The notes under the pieces were generated by a model. The model searched no databases. It saw only the letters and a list, made by a program, of their open reading frames with translations, and was not told where the DNA came from. From Opitutus sp. (lineage in GTDB: Bacteria > Verrucomicrobiota > Verrucomicrobiae > Opitutales > Opitutaceae), in NCBI GenBank assembly GCA_009695065.1, contig SIBR01000032.1:1-43507 (forward strand): DNA of 43,507 nt. Direction: 5' to 3'. The number at the start of each line of letters is the position of its first letter. Within the stretch, counting starts at the first letter, position 1. Below, piece by piece: positions 37,810 through 43,507 of this stretch. The position numbers and the translations under genes are program-made.

Positions 37810-38406
37810 TCAGGTCGACGGTCCCAGCACGCGGCGCAGCTGGTGGGCGGATTCCGCCGGCGAAACCTTCAGGTAGTGCTCGCGTTCTTTCGGCCCGCGG
37901 CGGAGGGGTCGGTCGTCGCCGGGGGCAACGTGGGCGACCACCAGCACCGGGCCTTCCCCTGCGAATGCTTCGGCCATCCGCGCCGCGCATTTATCCGCGG
38001 TGGCGAAAACGTAGGTGCGCTTGAAGCCGGCCCCGCGGGCGAGCGCGGCGAAATCGACCTGGCCGGCACCGGGCACCGCCTGGTTGCCGGTGATTTCGTA
38101 GGTGCGATTTTCGAGCACGAACAGCACCAGATTGCGCGCGCCCGAATCGACAACCGTCACCAGCGTGCCCAGCGACATCAGCATGCTGCCATCACCGTTG
38201 AGACAGATCACCCTCCGCTCGGGTCGGGCCAGCGCGAGGCCGAGGGCGAGGTCCGCCGCGTGGCCCATCGCGCTGTCGGCCGAAGCGAAATCCAATTCGC
38301 TCGTCGAGTGCCGGCCCCAGGCCCGCACCGCGGCCATGGTGGTCACCACCACGGCGTCGCCCCGCACCCGGGCCAGCGGGGCCATCAATTGGTCCTTCGT
38401 CATCAT
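37810..38406 (-). CDS. Thiamine-diphosphate decarboxylase, beta (PP-domain) subunit, sulfopyruvate/phosphonopyruvate decarboxylase-like
   Basis: The 198-residue subunit carries the ThDP pyrophosphate-binding motif GDGSMLMSLGTLVTVVDSG ending near ENRTYE (GDG...N), preceded by SAMGHAADLALGLALARPE. The arrangement resembles ComE of sulfopyruvate decarboxylase and the C-terminal half of phosphonopyruvate decarboxylase. Together with the alpha gene, which overlaps it by 4 bp (ATGA), it should make a heteromeric 2-oxoacid decarboxylase. Substrate is not evident: no coenzyme M or phosphonate synthesis gene is nearby. Confidence 0.8.
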   Translation of the reverse strand: MMTKDQLMAPLARVRGDAVVVTTMAAVRAWGRHSTSELDFASADSAMGHAADLALGLALARPERRVICLNGDGSMLMSLGTLVTVVDSGARNLVLFVLENRTYEITGNQAVPGAGQVDFAALARGAGFKRTYVFATADKCAARMAEAFAGEGPVLVVAHVAPGDDRPLRRGPKEREHYLKVSPAESAHQLRRVLGPST

Positions 38407-38999
38407 GTGGTATCCCGGGTGAGGAGGAGCGCTGCGGGATGCTCCCGTTCCCGCGCGCGATCGAGAGTCGGGTGAATTTTTACCACGTCGGTGTCGTCGT
38501 GCAGAAAATCATAAGGCAAGCCCCACGCCTGCAGCGTCGGCTCGAACAGGAGCGCGCAGGAATCCACGTCCGGCTGGCTGAGAGCGCAGCCGTCCACGGG
38601 AGTCGCGGGCGGCCGATCGCGGTGCCCGGCTGGCAGCGTGGAATAGCCGCGATAGGTTAGGAGGCAGAGCAGCGGAATGCGCATGCGCATGGCGGTGCCT
38701 CGGAGGGCGTCGCCGCTTTCGAGGAAGCCGGTGTTCTGCATCAACACGGCCGGGTTGCTGCCGCCCATCCAGAGTCCCGCCGCCACCGCCCACGCCTCGC
38801 CTTCGCGCGTGACCCCAACGAGCCGGATGCCCGGTTGCACCGCCAACTGCTCGAGCAGAGACTTCGAGGCGTTGTCGGGCAGCGCCACCACGTGAGTGAT
38901 GCCGCAGGCGCGGAGCTGCTCGAGAATTAGCTGGCCATGGGGAGCGGAACTTTTGGAAATCCGGAGAGGCGGAGGGCAGAGGGGCAGAAGAACGCTCAA
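38403..38999 (-). CDS. Thiamine-diphosphate decarboxylase, alpha (PYR-domain) subunit
   Basis: The 198-residue subunit corresponds to the N-terminal pyrimidine-binding half of the enzyme (ComD-like): GITHVVALPDNASKSLL, the catalytic-type Glu in GVTREGEAWAVAAGLWMGG, and VLMQNTGFLESGDALRG. No in-frame ATG precedes the fold; the best candidate is TTG at 38999, inside a heptamer repeat array, so the true start is uncertain. The first 15 residues (SVLLPLCPPPLRISK) look like translated repeat-adjacent sequence. The repeat may have displaced the original start. Confidence 0.75.
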   Translation of the reverse strand: MSVLLPLCPPPLRISKSSAPHGQLILEQLRACGITHVVALPDNASKSLLEQLAVQPGIRLVGVTREGEAWAVAAGLWMGGSNPAVLMQNTGFLESGDALRGTAMRMRIPLLCLLTYRGYSTLPAGHRDRPPATPVDGCALSQPDVDSCALLFEPTLQAWGLPYDFLHDDTDVVKIHPTLDRAREREHPAALLLTRDTT

Positions 39000-39032
39000 C
39001 GCTCAACTTTTAACGCCTAACGTTTAAGGTTC
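38991..39032. repeat. Heptamer array at the start of the decarboxylase alpha gene
   Basis: Six consecutive units: AACGCTC, AACGCTC, AACTTTT, AACGCCT, AACGTTT, AAGGTTC. It overlaps the presumed TTG start codon of the alpha subunit gene. Confidence 0.75.
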
Positions 39033-39083
39033 CGGGACATCGCGCGTAAGTCCGGGAGAGTGGCCTTAAGGAGGCCTAGCGGC

Positions 39084-39318
39084 GGTCATGAACTTTGGAG
39101 TGCGGCGACCCGGCGCCGCTTTCTGCGGCGCGACCCGGCGCGCCGATCGGAAATAGCGACGAACTGGAGTTCGTCGTCAAAAGCGGCGCCTGGTCGCTGC
39201 ACTCCAGAGAGGTCGTCAGGCACTTTTGACCCACGGTCTCTGGAGCCGCGGCGCCCTCGTCGCGGTCCTTGATCATTTCGACGCGGGGTGGGTCGCGCAC
39301 TCCGTGCGCGGCCGACCC
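39084..39318. repeat. Composite repeat: nested palindrome within pieces of other repeats
   Basis: GGTCATGAACTTT (39084-39096) and CTGGAGCCGCGGCGCCCTCG (from 39240) resemble the two ends of the 117-bp repeat seen at 6124 and 42890. Between them lies a palindrome with 26-base arms (39097-39122 and 39180-39205, GGAGTGCGGCGACCCGGCGC and complement, few mismatches) that itself contains the small hairpin GACGAACT-GG-AGTTCGTC (39158-39175). A half copy of the GC-rich long-arm repeat follows at 39287-39318. No gene is present in 39000-39352. Confidence 0.65.
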
Positions 39319-39352
39319 GTTGGATTCGAACTCACGTTCGCCAGCGGTGGCG

Positions 39353-40180
39353 CTACGGGCCAAGCTGCCCGAAAAGCACGAGCCGGCCAGACGCGGCAAC
39401 GGTGGCGGCACCGATCTGGGGATGCGCCAGACAGAACGCCGCGATCGCGGAATCAGGCATCACGAAAAACGCCGTGGACAGCGCGTCGGCGAGCGTGGCG
39501 GTGGGGGCGAGGGCCCAGGCACGGCTCGCCCGAGTGGCGGGTAGGCCGCTGCGGGGAACGATGAGGTGGGAGCCTTTTACCGCGGTGCCGGAACCGCTGA
39601 GGGCCGCCTGAACCAGCGGGAGGGCGCGATACGACGCGTCTTCCCCGAGACCGATGAGCCAGCCCGGAGTGGCGGGCGGGGCGGCCAGCGCGAGCGCCGT
39701 GCTGTCACCGCTATTGAGGCAGGCGGAGGTCACCTGCCACTCGGCCAGCACTTCCGCCATGCGATCGAGCGCGTAGCCTTTGCCAATCGCGCCGAGGTCG
39801 AGGTGGAGCCGTTGGACATGGGATGTGACCGTGTGCGCCGCGGGATCGAGGGTGAAGCGCGGCGCGTCGCCCGCGAGATCCGGCCCGCGATCGGAGGCGT
39901 AGGCCGGGTCGAAGGCGCGGTCGGTGGCGAGGCTCGCGTCGGCGGCCAGCAAGAGGCACTCCAGCGCGTCGTGGCCGATGCGCATCGTCTCGCCGTCGGC
40001 CAGACGATTGGCGCGCGCGATGTCACTCGACTCGACATACCGGCTCAATTCACCCTCAAGGCGATCGAGTTCGCGAAAGGCCGCGGCGGAAACCTGACGC
40101 GCGTAGGCTTCAGGTTGATCCGCGATCGTGATGGCGAAATGCGTCGCCATCGCTTCGTGGCTAAAAGTCAGTCCGATCAT
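39353..40180 (-). CDS. apbE: FAD:protein FMN transferase (ApbE family)
   Basis: The 275-residue protein of the ApbE family attaches FMN to threonines of target flavoproteins such as RnfG/NqrC-type subunits. Visible motifs are the opening EAMATHFAITIADQ, LDLGAIGKGYALDRMAEVLA (flavin-binding region), CLNSGDSTALAL and the C-terminal ATLADALSTAFFVM with its metal-site residues. The usual HxIDPxTG motif reads SHLIVPRSGLPA, so the Asp is Val here; function may be altered. No lipobox or signal peptide is seen, unlike periplasmic ApbE proteins. ATG 40180 gives the family N-terminus. Confidence 0.85.
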   Translation of the reverse strand: MIGLTFSHEAMATHFAITIADQPEAYARQVSAAAFRELDRLEGELSRYVESSDIARANRLADGETMRIGHDALECLLLAADASLATDRAFDPAYASDRGPDLAGDAPRFTLDPAAHTVTSHVQRLHLDLGAIGKGYALDRMAEVLAEWQVTSACLNSGDSTALALAAPPATPGWLIGLGEDASYRALPLVQAALSGSGTAVKGSHLIVPRSGLPATRASRAWALAPTATLADALSTAFFVMPDSAIAAFCLAHPQIGAATVAASGRLVLFGQLGP

Positions 40181-40258
40181 ACGGTCAGTGTGACGACGAA
40201 GAGCTGGGCCCGGTGATGCACCACCAAGCCGCCAATCCATTAGCCTCAAAAAAGCCTG

Positions 40259-40497
40259 GCGCGACGGAGTCGCCACCAAACTCGAGCCCCCAAGTCATTA
40301 GCCGTAAAAAGACGCAAAAGGCGCAAAGAAAGGCAGGGACAGGGACGGAGTAGAATTCTTCCAGCAGCCTTGTTTCAAGCAACCGCGCAAGGTGGGCGTC
40401 AGCTCGGTTTGTTTTTGCGCCTCTTGCGCTTTTTTGCGGCCATTGCCTTGGCGAGGATCTCCTCGTATTCGGCGAGGATGCTGCAGAACAGTAGCAC
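40259..40497 (+). repeat. About 240-bp dispersed direct repeat with inverted arms, copy 2
   Basis: It aligns along its length with 24083-24320: shared runs include CCAAGTCATTAGCCG, AAAGGCAGGG, TTTTTGCGCC and TTGCGCTTTTTTG. Internal arms at about 40300-40332 and 40410-40446 pair. Its short open frames look protein-like only because the repeat is conserved. Confidence 0.85.
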
Positions 40498-40505
40498 GAA
40501 ATTTG

Positions 40506-40596
40506 CCCGGGGTGGCGGCGGAAATTCCCGTAGCGTCTATAGACGCTACGCAAGCTCCAGCCGTGGCCCTTGATTTTTTGTGCCTTTTTGCGGTGA
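40506..40596. repeat. Repeat with central CTATAG palindrome, copy 2
   Basis: A perfect 22-bp palindrome (40529-40550) has half-site CGTAGCGTCTA. It is preceded by GGCGGAAATT and followed by CGCAAG, the same flanks as at 22808-22825. The tail TTTTTTGTGCCTTTTTGCGG (40574-40593) is the inverse of the lead-in at 22764-22783. Confidence 0.65.
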
Positions 40597-40651
40597 TCAA
40601 ATTCCGTTCGGATCGGCAGCGATAGAGTGATCATGGGCCTCGGTTTTACTC

Positions 40652-41362
40652 CTAACGTGGCTTTGCGACTGTCCGGTTCCACATTCGCCAGCGGAGGGTG
40701 AGCATCGTCAGAGCGGGGCGCCACCAGAGGCGGCCTAGGCCGTATTTGGAATCGCCGTGGCGCCGGGCGTAATGCCGGACGGGATGTTCGCCCACGCGAA
40801 AGCCGGCGGCCACGGCGAGCGAGGGAATGAAACTCTGCAGCAGTTCCATCGTCTGGAACGCTCGGCCCACTTCCCGGCGAAAGACCCGCAACTGGCAGCC
40901 GGCGTCGTGCACGCCATCGTCGAGGACCCCACGGCGCACCGCGTTCGCCAGCCGCGACATCCTCCGGCGCAGCCAGGAGTCATGACGGTCGACACGCCAG
41001 CCGCACGCGAGGTCGAGCCCGTTAGACTCCAGCATCGCCAGGAGCGTCGGCAGATCGCGCGGATCATTCTGACCGTCGCCGTCCATCGTTGCAATCAATG
41101 CGCCGCGGGCCGCCCGCAAGCCGATCAGCAGGGCGGCGGCCTGGCCCCTGCGTTCGGGCAGGCGAATTTCGCCGCACTGGGGCCAGCGCGCGAGGGCGGC
41201 GGCGATTTCCGCGCCGGTTTCATCGGTGCTGCCGTCGTTCACCAGGATGATTTCAAACGTGCGCCCGAGGGCGGTGAGCACCTCGACGGCCGTGGTCAGC
41301 AGCGGCGTGAGATTGCCGGCCTCGTTGTAGACGGGAATGACGAGGGACAGCGACGGCGTCAT
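40652..41362 (-). CDS. Glycosyltransferase family 2 (polyprenyl-phosphate hexosyltransferase-like)
   Basis: The 236-residue GT-A enzyme has SLVIPVYNEAGNL at the N-terminus, EIILVNDGSTDETG and the metal-binding DGDGQNDP (Asp94, Asp96; DXD). This dolichol-phosphate mannosyltransferase-like pattern suggests it loads a sugar onto a polyprenyl-phosphate carrier, which the membrane glycosyltransferase encoded just upstream could use. No C-terminal TM domain is present. The ATG overlaps the stop of that gene by 4 bp, so the two are coupled. Confidence 0.88.
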   Translation of the reverse strand: MTPSLSLVIPVYNEAGNLTPLLTTAVEVLTALGRTFEIILVNDGSTDETGAEIAAALARWPQCGEIRLPERRGQAAALLIGLRAARGALIATMDGDGQNDPRDLPTLLAMLESNGLDLACGWRVDRHDSWLRRRMSRLANAVRRGVLDDGVHDAGCQLRVFRREVGRAFQTMELLQSFIPSLAVAAGFRVGEHPVRHYARRHGDSKYGLGRLWWRPALTMLTLRWRMWNRTVAKPR

Positions 41363-42900
41363 CGGAGGGCGGTAAACACGACGCAGAGAAATCCCGGTCG
41401 CAGCCCGAGAATGGATTCCTGATAGCGGCCGTGCAATCGCGCGCGGACGGCGTCGGCTTGCGCGGCCGACACGATGACGAGTGCGCCTTCGCAGTCGGTC
41501 GGCGGGGTGGACCAATAGCCGACCTTCGCGAGCCCGCGAAAATACCAGGGCAGCGGCCAGTACTCCTCGCTGATCATGCGCACCGGTCGATCGGGAAATT
41601 CGGCCAGCGCCGCTGCGGCGAGCGAGCGAAACTTGAGGACGTCGGGCGAACTGTGGACGTAGGCGTACGGATTGCGTTCGTCGGCGGGGCGAACGAAGGC
41701 GGCGCGCCACGACTGATGCGTGAGGGAAGCGAGGCAGACAAAGCCGATGGCGGCCGCGGCAATCTTTCCGGTGTTCAGCCGGGTGATGGCGGCGAGCGCC
41801 CCGGTGGTGAGCAGGGCGAAGCCCGGGACCAAGTGCACGGTGTGCCACGGCGTCTTGTAGGGTGTGAGCGAAAGCGCGGCCACGATCACCAAGGTGTAGA
41901 TGGCCGCCCACCGGAGCAAAGTCTGCCGACTGAAAACGGCCACGCCGAGACCGCCGCACGCGAGCGCGGTGAAGACGATTTGTTCCCAGAGCAGCCCGCC
42001 ATCGCGCCGCCACCCGAAGAGGCTCAGGTAGTACCACCACGGCTTTTCATGGCCGCTGGCGCCGGAAAGCTTGGTCCAGCCGCGGGCGAGGGCGGTGAAC
42101 GCGTCGGGGAGTCCGGCCGGGTTTGCGCCCAAGGAGGATTGCAGCAGAGCGAACGTGAAAAAGGCCGCGCCCACCGCCACCAGCCCATCGCGCCACGGGA
42201 GAAGGGCGGTCGGCCGGCGGGCTCTGGCGAAGGACGCCGCCACTGCCGCCGCGCCGAGAAACAGCGCGGCATTTCCCTTGGTCGCCTGCATCAGTCCGAT
42301 GCAGGCACCCGCGGCGGCGGCCCAGCGCAGATTCCCTTTGCACCACCATTGGCCGGCGCAGACCAGTGCAGCCAGAGTAAAAGTGACCAGCAGCGTCTCC
42401 TGAATAAAATAGCGGCTGTAGTAAACGGCGGGCGGCGACACCGCCAGCAAGGCGGCCGCCACCATTGCCGGCCAGCGGCCCAGGGGGATGGCGAGGGCGG
42501 CCAGCAAGAGAACCGCCGCGGTGCCCGCGAGCGCAGGGACGAGGCGGATGCTGGTTTCAGTCAGCGCGGCGAGCGTGTGTTCCCCGCGCAGCCAGGCGAT
42601 CGGCAGGGTGGCGTAATAGAGGGTCGGGCCGTGATGATCGCCGGGGTCGTAGACGTAGCGTCCGTGTTCGAGGAGTTCGCCGGCCTTTACCGCCTGGTTG
42701 GCTTCGTCCGCGTGCATCGGCCGGCGCGCGAGGTCGTGGGTGCGGAGCCAGAGCGCGACCAGGGCGATGAAAGTGAGCGGTAACCAGCGTTGGAGCGGCG
42801 GAGGGAGAATGGCACACGGTAGTGGGAAGGGGGCTGCGGGGACAAGCGCGGGGCGAGTGCCGGGCGGGAGCCCAGCGAGGCGCTTTAGACCAACGTTCAC
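41359..42900 (-). CDS. Agl23/PMT-family (TIGR03663-type) membrane glycosyltransferase
   Basis: The 513-residue polytopic protein has about 12 TM helices. The luminal/periplasmic motif RPMHADEANQAVKAGELL corresponds to the acidic catalytic-site loop of GT39/ArnT-like enzymes, and DPGDHHGPTLYYATLP, SRYFIQETLLVTF and YKTPWHTVHLVPG follow as in TIGR03663 proteins. The family uses lipid-linked sugars at the outer face of the membrane. It probably forms a pair with the GT2 enzyme. The start is uncertain: the only candidate before the fold is GTG at 42900, which lies within the 117-bp repeat, so the original start may have been overwritten. Confidence 0.82.
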   Translation of the reverse strand: MNVGLKRLAGLPPGTRPALVPAAPFPLPCAILPPPLQRWLPLTFIALVALWLRTHDLARRPMHADEANQAVKAGELLEHGRYVYDPGDHHGPTLYYATLPIAWLRGEHTLAALTETSIRLVPALAGTAAVLLLAALAIPLGRWPAMVAAALLAVSPPAVYYSRYFIQETLLVTFTLAALVCAGQWWCKGNLRWAAAAGACIGLMQATKGNAALFLGAAAVAASFARARRPTALLPWRDGLVAVGAAFFTFALLQSSLGANPAGLPDAFTALARGWTKLSGASGHEKPWWYYLSLFGWRRDGGLLWEQIVFTALACGGLGVAVFSRQTLLRWAAIYTLVIVAALSLTPYKTPWHTVHLVPGFALLTTGALAAITRLNTGKIAAAAIGFVCLASLTHQSWRAAFVRPADERNPYAYVHSSPDVLKFRSLAAAALAEFPDRPVRMISEEYWPLPWYFRGLAKVGYWSTPPTDCEGALVIVSAAQADAVRARLHGRYQESILGLRPGFLCVVFTALR

Positions 42901-43006
42901 TGGAGCCGCGATGCCCTCGTCGCGGTTTTTTCACATTTGCACGCGGCGAGGGGCCGCGTCTCCAGCGGAACGACCGTGGCGGAATGGGTAAAAGTTCATG
43001 ACAGCC
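42890..43006 (-). repeat. 117-bp dispersed repeat, copy B
   Basis: Reverse-oriented match to 6124-6240, from CCAACGTTCACTGGAGCCG to AAAGTTCATGACAGCC. It overlaps the presumed GTG start of the Agl23-like gene. Confidence 0.85.
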
Positions 43007-43375
43007 TCTAGCCCGCATCCATCATACTCCGGCAGGTTTTTCGGGAGTTTTCCTGTGACAATACGAAAATCGGCTACGCCGGTTCGCGCGGGTGACCCCG
43101 ACGCCGATTTTTGCGCCGCAGGGCGATGCGCCACCGCCTGGCACCGCGATTTCGGCGAAAATGGGCATAGCTTCCCTACGCCATTTTGTCCCCGCCGGTC
43201 CGAGCTAAGCCGTAACAATTCCGTCGGAGGGCGTTTTCTCTCCGAAAACGAAGGCGCTGAAAGATGGACGGCGACCTCCGGGCGCCGTCTCCGAAGGTAC
43301 GCTCGAAGAACGCGCCCGGAGGTCGCGTTTCACCCCAATCCAACTGCATCGTTACGCCCTAAGTCCGACACTGGT
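43007..43375. other. Non-coding region before the IS1380 fragment
   Basis: No credible gene is visible. Several stems can form at 43060-43110 (AAAATCGGC / GCCGATTTT) and 43158-43187 (AAAATGG / CCATTTT), and the MITE-like unit lies at 43198-43369. Confidence 0.5.
43198..43369. repeat. MITE-like unit with inverted ends, copy 2
   Basis: The end sequences GTCCGAGCTAAGCCGTAAC (43198-43216) and GTTACGCCCTAAGTCCGAC (43351-43369) are imperfect inverted repeats. Inside, GCGACCTCCGGGCGC (43271-43285) pairs perfectly with 43312-43326. It is similar in size and ends to 22575-22742 and lies 6 bp from the stop of the IS1380 transposase fragment, so it may include that element's terminal region. Confidence 0.55.
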
Positions 43376-43507
43376 TCAGCCGGGTTCTGTCCCAGCGAGC
43401 AGTTGAGCGTGCGCTTGGGCAAAGAGGGCCTGGCGGGCAAAGGCGCTCGCCAGCCGCACGTGCACCCGGCGGACCGACACGGTCACGTGGGCGGCGATTT
43501 TGAGCAG
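43376..43507 (-). pseudogene. IS1380-family transposase, C-terminal end at window edge
   Basis: The last 43 codons of a minus-strand gene run off the window. The ending (LLKIAAHVTVSVRRVHVRLA followed by SAFARQALFAQAHAQLLA) is the typical C-terminus of IS1380-family DDE transposases, with the stop at 43376-43378. Whether the full gene is intact cannot be seen; it is listed as partial. The following DNA on that strand (43369 downwards) may be its terminal repeat region. Confidence 0.7.

Larger units (their letters stand above)
40181..40651. other. Repeat-filled intergenic region between GT2 gene and apbE
   Basis: No gene is visible. It is filled by the 240-bp repeat copy 2 (40259-40497) and the palindrome-centred element (40506-40596). 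The apbE promoter must be within or next to these repeats. Confidence 0.6.

Noticed and set aside
27600..38999. Heptamer arrays as CRISPR arrays
   Set aside because: Units are 7 bases with no spacers and no cas genes are present.
39315..39345. tRNA-like T-arm sequence GGATTCGAACTCACG
   Set aside because: No acceptor stem, D-arm or anticodon arm could be folded around it on either strand; it belongs to the repeat-filled spacer.
24179..40573. Similar predicted peptides (FLRLLRFFVAIALAG / FLRLLRFFAAIALAR) in the two 240-bp repeats
   Set aside because: The similarity follows from repeat DNA identity; there is no shared start, no ribosome binding site and the flanking codons diverge, so a conserved small protein is not supported.

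Overview
The window is about 43.5 kb of GC-rich DNA (roughly 64% by eye) from a Gram-negative bacterium. It carries lipid A synthesis (lpxB), Lol lipoprotein export, a planctomycete/verrucomicrobial-type DUF1592 cytochrome, an Agl23-like mannosyltransferase family gene and a nuo operon with two nuoM genes. This combination points to Verrucomicrobiota, most likely Opitutaceae; that placement is inference from gene content and was not tested by a search.

Layout. Positions 1-1236 hold the 3' part of a decayed IS1182-family transposase. Next come a secreted PPC-domain (DUF296) protein with a sugar phosphate isomerase/epimerase-like gene, a broken DUF1592 cytochrome gene, a broken membrane-TPR gene on the minus strand and a lone HigA-type antitoxin. 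An intact core follows: lysS, lolC/E and lolD. Then a GH28 (polygalacturonase-like) remnant framed by two copies of a 25-bp palindrome. A Gfo/Idh/MocA oxidoreductase and lpxB follow, then a heavily decayed hybrid histidine kinase. On the minus strand lie hemA and a ccsA/hemX-like gene, then a 3-hydroxyisobutyrate dehydrogenase-type gene on the plus strand.

From 24603 to 37411 the minus strand carries nuoA-B-C-D-I-H-J-K-L-M1-M2-N with no nuoE, F or G. Two NuoM subunits together with a lengthened lateral helix in NuoL match the described 'four-pump' (2M) form of complex I. Upstream of nuoA, also on the minus strand, are a split thiamine-diphosphate decarboxylase, an ApbE flavin transferase, and a GT2 glycosyltransferase cotranscribed with an Agl23/PMT-type membrane glycosyltransferase. 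The window closes with the 3' end of an IS1380-family transposase.

Two patterns run through the window. First, five accessory loci (IS1182 transposase, DUF1592 cytochrome, membrane-TPR protein, GH28, hybrid kinase) carry frameshifts, and the cytochrome and kinase also carry in-frame TAGs, while about 20 kb of housekeeping genes is uninterrupted; this argues for real gene decay rather than poor sequence. Second, almost every intergenic space is filled with palindromic or heptamer-based repeats from several families. They occupy precisely the three wide gaps inside the nuo operon, whose other junctions are overlapping or nearly so. No tRNA, rRNA, CRISPR array or replication origin was recognised.
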